From assembly GCA_963791225.1 (NCBI GenBank), contig CAWBRV010000008.1:62001-126000 (forward strand): a stretch of 64,000 bases of DNA, given 5' to 3'. A model generated the notes under the pieces. The model was not told the origin of the DNA, made no database searches, and was given only the letters and a program-made list of their open reading frames with translations. Of this stretch, positions 51,274 through 59,589 are shown piece after piece. Position 1 is the first letter of the stretch; each line of letters opens with the position of its first letter. This DNA is from PALSA-612 sp963791225. GTDB lineage: Bacteria > Actinomycetota > Thermoleophilia > Gaiellales > Gaiellaceae. The position numbers and the translations under genes are program-made.

Positions 51274-52276
51274 ATGAGGGTCGCGCTCCTGCCCGGAGAC
51301 GGCATCGGGCCGGAGATCTCGGCTGCGGCCCGGCGCGTGCTCGCCGAGCTGGCGCCCGACCTCGAGCTCGAGGAGCACGACTTCGGCGCCGCTGGCGATC
51401 CGGGCGACCGGCACGCCGCTTCCCGACGAGACGCTCGCCGCCTGCCTCGCGGCCGACGCCGTCCTCAAAGGCCCGGTCGGCGACCCCGAGTTCGACGCGG
51501 CCGACGTGCGGCCGGAGCAAGGCCTGCTGCGGCTGCGCGCCGAGCTCGGCGTCTACGCGAACCTCCGGCCCGCGCGCGCGGAGGGCATCGACGTCGTGAT
51601 CGTGCGCGAGCTCGTCGGCGGTCTCTACTACGGCGCCCGCGGCGTCCGGGACGACGGCACCGTCTTCGACACGTGCGAGTACCACCCGTCGCAGGTCGAG
51701 CGGATCGCACGCCGCGGGTTCGAGCTGGCGCGCTCGCGTGGCGGCCGGCTGACGTCGGTGGACAAGGCGAACGTGCTCGAAACGTCGCGGATGTGGCGCC
51801 GCGTCGTTCGCGAGCTCGCAGCGGCCTACCCGGACGTGGCGCTCGAGGACATGCTGGTCGACAACGCCGCGATGCAGCTCGCGTCCGCGCCGGAACAGTT
51901 CGACGTGATCGTCACCGACAACATGTTCGGGGACATCCTCTCCGACCTCGCCGCCGCGGTCACGGGCGGGCTCGGGCTCGCGCCCTCGGCCAGCCTCTCG
52001 GACTCGGGTCCCGGGCTCTTCGAGCCGGTGCACGGCTCGGCGCCCGACATCGCCGGCCGAAGCGTCGCGAACCCCGCGGCGATGCTGCGCTCGACCGCGC
52101 TCCTGCTCGAGCACGCGGCCAACCGGCCGGACGAGGCGTCGGCGCTCGAGGCGGCCGTCGACGCGGCGCTCCTGACGGCTCCGACGCCCGATCTCGGCGG
52201 AACCGCCACGACCGAGGAGCTGACCGACGCCGTCCTCGGCGCGTTGACGGGCTCTTCGACCGCGCGTACCCTGTAG
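51274..52276 (+). CDS. leuB: 3-isopropylmalate dehydrogenase (frameshifted)
   Basis: Third enzyme of leucine synthesis. N-terminus VALLPGDGIGPEISAAARRVL; after an extra base near 51395 the frame continues AIRATGTPLPDETLAACLAADAVLKGPVGDPEF, then IVRELVGGLYYGARG, DKANVLETSRMWRRVV, VDNAAMQL, FDVIVTDNMFGDILSDLAAAVTGG and LFEPVHGSAPDIAG. All catalytic residues are present, unlike the paralogue at 26813. Restored length about 333. ATG 6 nt after TAGGCT. Far from leuA in this window. Confidence 0.9.
52244..52272 (+). promoter_or_regulatory. Promoter of the phe leader / pheA
   Basis: TTGACG (52244-52249), 17 nt, TACCCT (52267-52272), 9 nt to the leader ATG. The same pair of hexamers, 18 nt apart, precedes the trp leader at 60345-60374. 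Confidence 0.55.
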
Positions 52277-52281
52277 CGCTC

Positions 52282-52338
52282 ATGGCGCCCCGCCGCGACA
52301 GCTTCCGCTTCTTCGTCGCGCGCATCTTTATGCGCTAG
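52282..52338 (+). CDS. pheL: Phenylalanine leader peptide
   Basis: 18 codons: MAPRRDSFRFFVARIFMR. Phenylalanine at positions 8, 10, 11 and 16 of a tiny open frame between leuB and pheA, with its own promoter 9 nt upstream and a perfect hairpin starting at its stop codon. The Phe positions 8-10-11 coincide with Trp 8-10-11 of the trp leader. Attenuation control of prephenate dehydratase by charged tRNA-Phe is the natural reading. Confidence 0.65.
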   Translation: MAPRRDSFRFFVARIFMR

Positions 52339-52372
52339 CCGGCGCGCCGTCCTTCCGCACACGCCGGCTAGC
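52334..52372 (+). promoter_or_regulatory. Hairpin over the phe leader stop codon
   Basis: GCTAGCCGGCG, 17-nt loop, CGCCGGCTAGC: a perfect 11-bp inverted repeat whose 5' arm contains the TAG of the leader. No U-run follows, so the switch may act differently from a simple terminator. Confidence 0.6.
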
Positions 52373-52406
52373 AATTCCGCGGAGCCCCTCGACTCCTGGA
52401 GCCTCG

Positions 52407-53267
52407 ATGAACGTCACCGATAGATCACCTGTTGCAGTCGCGTATCCCGGCCGTGACGGCGCCCACAGCGCGGCCGCGTGCGAGCGCCTCTTCCCGAACG
52501 GAGCCGATCTCCGGCCGCTGCCGAGCTTCCTCGCCGTCGCCGAAGCGACGGCCGGCGGCGAGGTCGACTTCGGCGTGCTTCCGATCGAGAGTTCGCTGGC
52601 CGGCTCGGTCGCGGAGACGCATGACCTGCTGCACGAGTACCCGCTCTCTATCGTCGCCGAGACGGCGCTCCGCATCCGCCACTGCCTCGTCGCGCTCGGC
52701 GACGTGCCGCTCGAGGAGATCAGCGTTATCCGCTCGCACCCCGTCGCCCTCGACCAGTGCCGCGCACTCGTCGCCGGGATGCCGTGGGCGACCGCGATCG
52801 CAGCGGCGACGACGGCCGATGCGGCACGCCAGGTCGCGATGAGCGGCGACCCGGCGCAGGCCGCGATCGCGAGCGAGCGGGCGGCACAGCTCCACAGCCT
52901 GACCGTGCTCGCCGGCGACGTGGGCGACCACCCCGAGGCGTACACGCGCTTCGTCTCGGTTTCGACGTACACGCGCATCGACCGGGAGGCCGAGGAGTGG
53001 CGCACCGCGTTCACCTTCGTCACGGACCACTCGCCGGGTGCGCTCTACCGCGCGATCGAGCCGTTCGGCCGGTTGCGCATCGACCTGCACCAGCTCGTCT
53101 CGCGCCCGATCCCGCGGACGCCCTGGCGCTACCGCTTCGACTCCGTCCTCGCAGGCCACCCGCTCGATCCGATTGTCAATGAGGCGCTGCGTGAGCTGCG
53201 CGAGAACACGCGGCGCTTGCAGGTGTTCGGCTCCTATCCGGCCAGGCGCGACGTGGAGGACGAGTGA
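52407..53267 (+). CDS. pheA: Prephenate dehydratase
   Basis: Makes phenylpyruvate for phenylalanine. 286 residues: catalytic domain (VAYPGRDGAHSAAACERLFPN, DFGVLPIESSLAGSVAETHDLL, AAIASERAAQLHSLTVLAGDVGDHPEAYTRFV) and a C-terminal ACT domain (FTFVTDHSPGALYRAIEPFGRLRIDLHQLVSRPIPRTPWRYRF) for Phe feedback. ATG preceded by GGAG. GTGA overlap with a chorismate mutase gene. Confidence 0.95.
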   Translation: MNVTDRSPVAVAYPGRDGAHSAAACERLFPNGADLRPLPSFLAVAEATAGGEVDFGVLPIESSLAGSVAETHDLLHEYPLSIVAETALRIRHCLVALGDVPLEEISVIRSHPVALDQCRALVAGMPWATAIAAATTADAARQVAMSGDPAQAAIASERAAQLHSLTVLAGDVGDHPEAYTRFVSVSTYTRIDREAEEWRTAFTFVTDHSPGALYRAIEPFGRLRIDLHQLVSRPIPRTPWRYRFDSVLAGHPLDPIVNEALRELRENTRRLQVFGSYPARRDVEDE

Positions 53268-53539
53268 CGGATCCGACCCTGGAGCGGCTACGCGGGGAGG
53301 TCGCGGACGGCGACCGGGAGATCCTCGCGCTCGTCAACCGGCGGCTCGAGCTCGTACGCGAGATCCGCGCGCACAAGCAGGCGCACGGCCTCGACTTCCT
53401 CGACCCGGGCCAGGAGGAGCGGTTGCTCGCACGGCTCCGGGAGGCGAACCGCGGCCCGCTCTCGGCCGAGGGGGTCGAGCACCTGTTCCGAGAGATCCTC
53501 GACCTGCTCAAGCGCGAGTCAGCGGATACGGCGCCGTAG
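53264..53539 (+). CDS. Chorismate mutase type II (AroQ)
   Basis: 91-residue all-helical mutase: TLERLRGEVADGDREILALVNRRLELVREIRAHKQAHGLDFLDPGQEERLLARLREANRGPLS. Arg, Lys and Glu/Asp positions of the AroQ active site are visible in NRRLELVREIRAHK and DPGQEERLL. Makes the prephenate used by the preceding PheA. Its end overlaps the 3' end of the convergent hisIE gene by 21 bases. Confidence 0.9.
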   Translation: MTDPTLERLRGEVADGDREILALVNRRLELVREIRAHKQAHGLDFLDPGQEERLLARLREANRGPLSAEGVEHLFREILDLLKRESADTAP

Positions 53540-54094
53540 CTCGGCCTCGACGTCGTCGGGGTCGAGGCCACGGGCCGCGAGCAGTACGTAGGAGTGGAAC
53601 CAGAGGTCGGCGAGCTCCTCGACGAGGCGCTCGTCGCTCTCGGTTGCACCTGCGAGCGCGGCCTCCACTCCTTCCTCGCCGACCTTGCGCGCGGCGGCCG
53701 CAGGCCCGGCGTCGAGCAGGCTCGCAACGTACGACCCCTCGGGCCGCTCCTTCGTCCGTTCCGCCACGCGCCGCCAGAGCCAGGGCGCGAAGCAGGAGCG
53801 CGAGCCCGTGTGGCAGGCAGGCCCGGCCGGGCGGACGCGGAGCAAGATCGCGTCGCCGTCGCAGTCGTCCCGGATCTCCTCGACGGCAAGCGTATTGCCG
53901 GACGTCGCGCCCTTGTGCCAGAACTCCTTGCGGCTGCGGCTCCAGAACCAGGCCTCGCCGGTCTCGCGCGTCCGCCGGAGCGCCTCGTCGTCCATCCACG
54001 CCAGCATCAGCACGCGCCCGTCACCCGCGTCCTGGACGATCGCGGGCACCAGCTGTCCGACCGGGCCAGGTCCGAGGGACTGTCCCTCTGTCAT
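53519..54094 (-). CDS. hisIE: Bifunctional phosphoribosyl-AMP cyclohydrolase / phosphoribosyl-ATP pyrophosphatase
   Basis: Steps 2 and 3 of histidine synthesis. 191 residues from ATG 54094 (ATGA overlap with hisF); an alternative ATG at 54109 adds five residues. HisI half: VLMLAWMDDEALRRTRETGEAWFWSRSRKEFWHKG, metal-binding DDCDGDAILLRV and CHTGSRSCF. HisE half: ASLLDAGPAAAARKVGEEGVEAALAG and EELADLWFHSYVLLAARGL. Last gene of the his operon. Confidence 0.95.
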   Translation of the reverse strand: MTEGQSLGPGPVGQLVPAIVQDAGDGRVLMLAWMDDEALRRTRETGEAWFWSRSRKEFWHKGATSGNTLAVEEIRDDCDGDAILLRVRPAGPACHTGSRSCFAPWLWRRVAERTKERPEGSYVASLLDAGPAAAARKVGEEGVEAALAGATESDERLVEELADLWFHSYVLLAARGLDPDDVEAELRRRIR

Positions 54095-54831
54095 GTCCGG
54101 ATCGGCCATCCGTCCGCCTCGAGCTCGCGTTTCAGCACCGGGAGTCGCTCCGGGTCCTCGTGGACGATCGATGCGAGCAGCGCCGCCTCGGCGCCGGCCG
54201 CGAACGCCTCGGACAGGTGTCTGGCACAGCCGGCGCCGCCAGACGCGATCACGGGGACGCCGACCGAGCCCGCGATCGAGCCGGTCAGCTCCAGGTCGTA
54301 GCCGTCGCGGGTTCCGTCGGCGTCGATCGAGGTGACGAGCAGCTCGCCGGCGCCGCGCTCGGTCGCCTGTGCGGCCCACGCGACCGCGTCGATGCCACGC
54401 GGGTTGCGGCCGGCGTGAGTCACGACCCCCCCGCCCCGTGCGTCGATCGCGCACACGACCGCCTGCGACCCGAACGCGTCCGCAAGCCGCTCGAGCAGGC
54501 CCGGCTCGTCGAGCGCGGCGCGGTTGACGGCGACCTTGTCGGCGCCGGCCCGGAGCAGCGCCAGCCCGTCCTCGACCGACCGCACGCCCCCGCCGACGGT
54601 GAACGGGATCGTGAGCTCCGCCGCGGCGCGGTCGACGAGCGCGAGCAGTGGGCCGCGACTCTCGAGCGTTGCCGTGATGTCGAGGAACACGAGCTCGTCG
54701 GCGCCGAGTTCCGAGTAGCGGGTCGCGAGCTCGACCGGGTCACCCACGTCTCGCAGGTTCTCGAACCGCACGCCCTTGACGACACGGCCGTCGGCGACGT
54801 CGAGGCAGGGGATCACGCGCTTCTTGACCAT
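54091..54831 (-). CDS. hisF: Imidazole glycerol phosphate synthase cyclase subunit
   Basis: 246-residue TIM barrel using ammonia from HisH. KKRVIPCLDVADGRVVKGVRFENL with catalytic Asp11, VGGGVRSVEDGLALL, CAIDARGGGVVTHAGR (Asp130 region), SIDADGTRDGYDLEL and IASGGAG. Start ATG 54831 overlaps hisH by 19 bases, implying coupled synthesis of the heterodimer. Confidence 0.96.
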   Translation of the reverse strand: MVKKRVIPCLDVADGRVVKGVRFENLRDVGDPVELATRYSELGADELVFLDITATLESRGPLLALVDRAAAELTIPFTVGGGVRSVEDGLALLRAGADKVAVNRAALDEPGLLERLADAFGSQAVVCAIDARGGGVVTHAGRNPRGIDAVAWAAQATERGAGELLVTSIDADGTRDGYDLELTGSIAGSVGVPVIASGGAGCARHLSEAFAAGAEAALLASIVHEDPERLPVLKRELEADGWPIRT

Positions 54832-55415
54832 CGCAGGACGTCGGCGAGCGCGCGGGCACCGGCCGGGCCGCTTCGCTCGGGATGGAACTGGAGGCCGACC
54901 AGCGGGCCCTGCTCGACGGCTGCGACGACCAGCCCCTCGTGGTCGACCTCGGCGGCGGTCACCGAGTCGTCTGCGGGCCGCGCCGCGTATGAGTGCGCGA
55001 AGTAGACGTCGGCGCCGTCGAGCCCGGCCATGACACTGCTTCCCGGCCGTGTGGCGAGCGTGTTCCAGCCCATGTGCGGCACGCGGCTCGCTCGCAGCCT
55101 GCGCACCGGGCCGTGGAGCAGGCCGAGCCCGGCGCCACCCTCCTCGCTCTCCTCGAAGAGAAGCTGCATGCCGACGCAGATCCCGAGCAGTGGGCGCCCG
55201 GCAGCGTGCCGATCGCGCAACGCCTCGGCGACGCCCGTGCTCGCCAGGCCGGCAGCGGCGCTTGCGACATGGCCGACCCCGGCGACGACGGCGAGCGGGG
55301 CCTCGCGCACCTCCTCGGCATCGGTCGTCACGAACGGCTCGACCCCCGCCCGCTCGAGCGCGGCGCACATGCTGCGCAGGTTGCCGGCCCCGTAGTCCAC
55401 GACGGCGACCCTCAT
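54813..55415 (-). CDS. hisH: Imidazole glycerol phosphate synthase glutaminase subunit
   Basis: 200-residue class I amidotransferase: AVVDYGAGNLRSMCAALERAG, nucleophile Cys in GICVGMQLLFEESEEG, and the His/Glu dyad in LVGLQFHPERSG. The oxyanion strand reads VVAGVGHV, a variant of the usual PGVG. Preceded by a 166-bp gap with hairpins and a possible internal promoter, the only sizeable gap in the his operon. Confidence 0.95.
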   Translation of the reverse strand: MRVAVVDYGAGNLRSMCAALERAGVEPFVTTDAEEVREAPLAVVAGVGHVASAAAGLASTGVAEALRDRHAAGRPLLGICVGMQLLFEESEEGGAGLGLLHGPVRRLRASRVPHMGWNTLATRPGSSVMAGLDGADVYFAHSYAARPADDSVTAAEVDHEGLVVAAVEQGPLVGLQFHPERSGPAGARALADVLRWSRSA

Positions 55416-55581
55416 GTCCGCACCCGACCATATGGAGAGAAAGTCACAAAGAAGTCACGCTTCCGTGACAGTCTCGTGCGCTTTCGCGCGGTACGCTCAC
55501 CGCGGGTGGCGGGTGGTCTTCCTCCCCACCCTGGGTGGGGAGTCTGCGTGGGCTTCGCCCCGCGTGACACCTCCTGAACGG
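55416..55581. promoter_or_regulatory. Structured gap within the his operon
   Basis: Contains GTCACG-CTTC-CGTGAC (55454-55469) with a further GTCAC at 55443, the same palindrome as at 6982; a 9-bp hairpin CTCCCCACC-CTG-GGTGGGGAG (55522-55542); and a GC hairpin near 55546-55563. No T-run follows the hairpins in the his direction. TATGGT 11 nt before hisH could be an internal -10. Confidence 0.4.
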
Positions 55582-57183
55582 TCACAGCGACCCCTTCGTC
55601 GAGCCTGCTCCGGCCGCGGTGCCGGCGCGCGAGCACGCCTGTCCAAGCGCGCGGCCGAGTGCCTTGAACGCAGCTTCGGCGACGTGATGGTCATCCTCGC
55701 CCGCGGCGTCGACGTGCACCGTGCAGCCGGCCTCGATCGCGAACCGCTCGAGCGCATGCGGCAGGAGCGTGAGCGCCAGCCCACCGACACGATCGCCGGT
55801 GAACGCGAGGCGGATCTCGGCATGCGGCCGGCGCACGAGGTCGACGGCGGCCGTCGCGCGCGCCTCGTCCATCGGCACCGTCGCGGCGCCGTAGCGGGTC
55901 AGCCCCTCTCGGCCTCCCAGTGCCTCCCGCAACGCGACGCCCACCGCGGCCATCACGTCCTCGACCGTGTGGTGCTCGTCGACCTCGACGTCGCCGCCTG
56001 CGATCACCTCGAGGTCGAAGCCGCCGTGGAACGCGAGCTGGGCGAGGAGGTGGTCGAGGAAGCCGACACCGGTGCGGATGCGTGAGCGCCTGCGCCCTTC
56101 CAGCGACAGCGAGACCCGCAGCGCGGTCTCCGCGGTCGTTCTCACGACGAGCGCCGATCGCGCTGCCGACGGCACAGCCGCGGCCCCGAGCGCCGCGAGC
56201 AGGCGGTCGTCCTCGGCCGGCAGGCGCGGTGTGATCCGGATCGCGTCGGGATAGCGGCGAACGACGAGTCCCTGCGCTTCGAGCCGATCGGCCAGCGCCG
56301 GGGCGTCCTCGACCGGCACGTAGACGAAGTTCGCATGCGAGCGAGGGCACGCGAACCCGGCCGCGAGCAGCGCGTCCCGCATCCGTTCGCGCTCGTCGAC
56401 CTCCGACTCGACGTCGAGCACGGGATCGCGCAGTGCCGCAGCCGCGATCCGCGCGGCGGGAGTTGCGATCGGAGCCGGCGCGCGCCGGCGGTCGAGTTCG
56501 CCGGCGACGTCCCGTGCCGCAACGGCATACCCGACGCGCAACGCGGCGAAGCCGAACGCCTTCGACAGGCTCCGGAGCGCCACGAGGTTCGGCACCTCGC
56601 GCACGAGGGCCACGACCGAGCGACCCGCGTACTCGAAGTACGCCTCGTCCACGACCACGACGGTGTCAGGCAGCGAGCGCGCGAGTGCGGCGATCGCCTC
56701 CGGCTCGACGAGCTCGCCGGTCGGGTTACCCGGATTGCAGACCCAGACGACGTCGATCCCGTCGAGCGTGGCCACATCGAGCGGCGCGTCGACGACCTCG
56801 GCGCCTTCGATCCCGCTCGCGATCGCGTACAACGGATACGTGGGCAGCTGCACCGCGGCGGTCCGGCCGGGCCCCAGGAACGTTCGCGCGACGAGCCCGA
56901 TCAGGTCGTCCGCGCCGGCCCCGATCACGACCTCGTCGGGATCGACGCCCGCATAGCCGGCGGCCGCCTCGCGCAGGTCGCGGTACGTCCCCTCGGGATA
57001 CTCGTTCAGAGTCGCGAAGCTTTCGCCGAGCGGGATCCCAGGGACACCCGGAAGCGGCGGCACGTTCGCGTCGAAGCGGAGCACCTCCGCAGGCGACAGA
57101 GCCTGTGCGGCAGCCACCTCGGAGGCGGTCCGCGCCCAGACGTACGGCGCGAAGCCTTCCGCGAGCGGCCGTGCGAGCGTCAT
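55582..57183 (-). CDS. hisCB: Fused histidinol-phosphate aminotransferase / imidazoleglycerol-phosphate dehydratase
   Basis: 533 residues in one uninterrupted frame. Residues 1-340 are HisC: FDANVPPLPGVPG, NEYPEGTYRDLREA, CNPGNPTGELV, DEAYFEYAG and the PLP lysine 208 in SLSKAFGFAALRVGY. Residues 345-533 are HisB (IGPD): VSLSLEGRRRSRIRTGVGFLDHLL, DEHHTVEDV (402-410) and DDHHVAEAAFKALG (498-511), the paired manganese-binding motifs. The usual separate order hisD-hisC-hisB has become a fusion (no stop or restart near 57183-340 codons). Catalyses steps 6 and 8-7 region of the pathway. ATGA overlap with hisD. Confidence 0.93.
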   Translation of the reverse strand: MTLARPLAEGFAPYVWARTASEVAAAQALSPAEVLRFDANVPPLPGVPGIPLGESFATLNEYPEGTYRDLREAAAGYAGVDPDEVVIGAGADDLIGLVARTFLGPGRTAAVQLPTYPLYAIASGIEGAEVVDAPLDVATLDGIDVVWVCNPGNPTGELVEPEAIAALARSLPDTVVVVDEAYFEYAGRSVVALVREVPNLVALRSLSKAFGFAALRVGYAVAARDVAGELDRRRAPAPIATPAARIAAAALRDPVLDVESEVDERERMRDALLAAGFACPRSHANFVYVPVEDAPALADRLEAQGLVVRRYPDAIRITPRLPAEDDRLLAALGAAAVPSAARSALVVRTTAETALRVSLSLEGRRRSRIRTGVGFLDHLLAQLAFHGGFDLEVIAGGDVEVDEHHTVEDVMAAVGVALREALGGREGLTRYGAATVPMDEARATAAVDLVRRPHAEIRLAFTGDRVGGLALTLLPHALERFAIEAGCTVHVDAAGEDDHHVAEAAFKALGRALGQACSRAGTAAGAGSTKGSL

Positions 57184-58349
57184 CGCGTCGCCTCCACGAA
57201 CCGTGCTTCGACCGCGGCGGCGTGCAGCGGCAGGCCCTCAGCGGCTGCGAGCGCGCCGATCGTCTCGCGCACGGAATCGAGCCCCTCGCGGGTCGCCGAG
57301 ACGACCTGGATCGACTTGAGGAACGCCTCCAGGCCGAGCCCCCCGGCCGCGCGTGCGAGACCGCCCGTCGGCAGCACGTGGTTCGCCCCCGCCGCGTAGT
57401 CGCCGACGACCGCGGGCGCCGACGGCCCGAGGAAGATCGAGCCCGCGTTCCGCACCCTCGCAGCAGCCGTCTCGGGGTCGGCGACATGCAGCTCGAGGTG
57501 CTCGGGCGCGTACTCGTCGGAGTGGGCGAGTGCCTCGTCGAGCGAGCCGACGACCTCGATCCGCACCTGCTCCCGGCCCTCCGTGAGCCGCTCGACGTCA
57601 CCGGCCAGCGCGGCGCTCGTCGTCACGAGCACGCATTCGGAGTCGGGCCCGTGCTCGGCCTGCGCCAGCAGGTCGGCTGCACAGAGCTCCGCGTCGGCGG
57701 TCTCGTCGGCGACGATCAGCACCTCGCTCGGCCCCGCGGGGAGGTCGATGCCCACTCGCCCCGACACGAGCAGCTTCGCCGCGGTCACCCAGCGGTTGCC
57801 GGGACCGACGATCTTGTCGACGGCCGGGATCGTCTCCGTGCCGTAGGCCAGTGCGGCGATCGCCTGCGCGCCGCCGACGGCGTAGATCTCGTCGAGTCCG
57901 AGCTCGCGGGCCGCTGCGAGCAGCACGGCCGGCGGCCGGGGCGAGACAACCGCGATCCGCCCGACACCTGCGAGTTGCGCGGGAACGACCGCCATCACGA
58001 GGGACGAGGGGTACGCGGCCCGGCCGCCCGGAGCGTAGACGCCGACCGAGCCGAGCGGGACGAAGCGGCGCGATGCCTCGACGCCGGGCCACGTGGCCAC
58101 CGTCGTGTCGGCGGGCCGCTGCGGCTCGTGGAACGCGCGCACGGCGTCCGCGAGCCGGCGGATCGCGGCGAGGAAGCCGGGCCCGGCCTCCGCCGCTGCG
58201 ATCTCCTCGGCGGGCACGCGAAGCGCCGCGGGCCGCTCGCCGTCGAGCCGTTCCGTCCACTCGAGCACCGCCTCGTCGCCACGCTCGCGCACGTCGGCCA
58301 CGATCTCGGCCGCACGGGGGAGCGCGTCGGCGATCTCGACCCGGCTCAC
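57180..58349 (-). CDS. hisD: Histidinol dehydrogenase
   Basis: Zinc- and NAD-dependent double oxidation of histidinol to histidine. 389 residues, short for the family (about 430) because the N-terminus begins directly at VEIADALPRAAEIVADVRERGDEAVLEWTERLDG. Blocks VGVYAPGGRAAYPSSLVMAVVPAQLAGV, AVGGAQAIAALAYGTETIPAVDKIVGPGNRWVTAAK, DLPAGPSEVLIVAD, AQAEHGPDSECVLVT and EYAPEHLEL are intact. GTG start overlaps the hisG stop. Confidence 0.95.
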   Translation of the reverse strand: MSRVEIADALPRAAEIVADVRERGDEAVLEWTERLDGERPAALRVPAEEIAAAEAGPGFLAAIRRLADAVRAFHEPQRPADTTVATWPGVEASRRFVPLGSVGVYAPGGRAAYPSSLVMAVVPAQLAGVGRIAVVSPRPPAVLLAAARELGLDEIYAVGGAQAIAALAYGTETIPAVDKIVGPGNRWVTAAKLLVSGRVGIDLPAGPSEVLIVADETADAELCAADLLAQAEHGPDSECVLVTTSAALAGDVERLTEGREQVRIEVVGSLDEALAHSDEYAPEHLELHVADPETAAARVRNAGSIFLGPSAPAVVGDYAAGANHVLPTGGLARAAGGLGLEAFLKSIQVVSATREGLDSVRETIGALAAAEGLPLHAAAVEARFVEATR

Positions 58350-59236
58350 GGGACGAGCCTCTCCACGGGCACGACGAGGATCGAGGTTGCTCCGGCGGCC
58401 TTGAGCGGCCCGAGCAGGTCCCAGACCCGGTCGGCTTCGATCGCCGCATGGATCGCGATCTGCCCTGGATCTGCGAGCTCGAGCACCGACGGCGCGCCCA
58501 TGCTCGGCAACACGGCCCGGATCTCGTCCAGCGCCGCGGCCGGCGCGTTCATCATCACGTAGCGCCGCTGCCGGGCGGCGACGACCGCTTCCAGCATCAG
58601 CTGCAGGCGCTCGACGTGCTCGACCTTGCCCGCATCGGGCTCGCGGCCGCGCAGGAGCACGGCCTGCGACTCGAGGAGGCGGCCGATCCGCCGCAGTCCG
58701 TTCACGCTCGCCGTCGAGCCGGTCGAGACGAGGTCGACGATCGCGTCGGCGAGGCCGAGCCGTGGGGCTGCCTCGACCGCACCCGAGATCGTCACCAGCT
58801 CCGCCGAGATGCCGAGCCGGCCGAGACAGGCGCGGGTCGAGGTCGGGTAGGCGGTGGCGACGCGGAGGCCTTCGAGGTCGGCCAACCCGGCCTGCGAGGC
58901 GTCAACCGGCACGGCCGCCTCGAGCGTGCAGCGCGCGAACCCGAGCTCGGCCAGCGTCTCGACGTTCGCGTCGCTCTCGACGACGAGGTTCGCTCCCGTG
59001 ATGCCCGCGTCCACGACCCCGTCCTGCACGTACTCCGGGATGTCGTGGGGCCGAACGAGCAGGAGGTCGACCGGCGCGTTCAGGCAAGGGACGAGGAGCG
59101 CGCGTTCCGTCGTCTCGAACGAGAGCCCGGCCGCGGCGCAGAGGTCGAGCGTCGGCTGCAGCATCCGGCCCTTCGACGGGACGGCGACCGTCAGCCTGCC
59201 GTTCTCGCCGGCCCGCTCGAACCGCGCGGGGGTCAA
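58346..59236 (-). CDS. hisG: ATP phosphoribosyltransferase (long form)
   Basis: First step of histidine synthesis. 296 residues, HisG-long with a C-terminal ACT-like regulatory domain (residues about 215-290: LLEAVVAARQRRYVMMNAPAAALDEIRAVLPSMGAPSVLELADPGQIAIHAAI), so no HisZ is needed. Catalytic part: VAVPSKGRMLQPTLDL, GVVDAGITGANLV, VATAYPTSTRACL, GAVEAAPRLGLADAIVDLVSTGST. The TTG at 59236 follows the yerC stop directly; no ATG or GTG lies before the first strand. Confidence 0.94.
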   Translation of the reverse strand: MTPARFERAGENGRLTVAVPSKGRMLQPTLDLCAAAGLSFETTERALLVPCLNAPVDLLLVRPHDIPEYVQDGVVDAGITGANLVVESDANVETLAELGFARCTLEAAVPVDASQAGLADLEGLRVATAYPTSTRACLGRLGISAELVTISGAVEAAPRLGLADAIVDLVSTGSTASVNGLRRIGRLLESQAVLLRGREPDAGKVEHVERLQLMLEAVVAARQRRYVMMNAPAAALDEIRAVLPSMGAPSVLELADPGQIAIHAAIEADRVWDLLGPLKAAGATSILVVPVERLVP

Positions 59237-59572
59237 CTACGCCTCCCGGCGTCTCGCGGTGCGCTCGAGCGCGAGCGCATAGCCGCCGGCGCCGTGGCGC
59301 AGCCAGTGCGCGACGCGCGTGACGGTGGCCGTGCTCGTATGGACGGTCTCGGCCACGTCGAGATACGCGCGACCGGAGTCGACGAGCCGCGCGATCTGCC
59401 AGCGATGCGCGAGCGCCTCGAGCTCTCCGAGGGTGCACAGGTCTCGCAGGAAGCGCCGCGCCTCGTCGCGCGTGCGCAGCACGAGCAGCGCGTCGGCGAG
59501 GTCGTCGAGGCCGGGGACGTCCTCCACCACATGCGCAGGCTCGCTCGCCGTCTCGTCCACCATACTCGTCAT
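59237..59572 (-). CDS. TrpR/YerC-family repressor
   Basis: 111 residues. The helical body LDDLADALLVLRTRDEARRFLRDLCTLGELEALAHRWQIARLVDSGRAYLDVAETVHTSTATVTRVAHWLRHGAGGY is that of YerC/YecD, TrpR-like proteins; the helix-turn-helix is at about 67-90 (YLDVAETVHTSTATVTRVAHWL). First gene of the his operon. Its ATG lies exactly 7 nt from a symmetrical TAGCAT in the palindrome GTTAGCATGCTAAC, the obvious candidate operator for itself and for the divergent hisA-trp unit. The co-repressor (His or Trp) is unknown. Confidence 0.88.
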   Translation of the reverse strand: MTSMVDETASEPAHVVEDVPGLDDLADALLVLRTRDEARRFLRDLCTLGELEALAHRWQIARLVDSGRAYLDVAETVHTSTATVTRVAHWLRHGAGGYALALERTARRREA

Positions 59573-59586
59573 GTTAGCATGCTAAC
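59573..59586. promoter_or_regulatory. Palindromic operator and shared bidirectional -10
   Basis: GTTAGCATGCTAAC is a perfect 14-bp palindrome. Read either way it offers TAGCAT as -10: plus strand 59575-59580, 9 nt before the hisA GTG; minus strand 59584-59579, 6 nt before the yerC ATG. A TTGCTG on the minus strand (59607-59602) is 17 nt from its -10. It would produce two divergent leaderless mRNAs from one symmetric element. Confidence 0.6.
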
Positions 59587-59589
59587 ACG

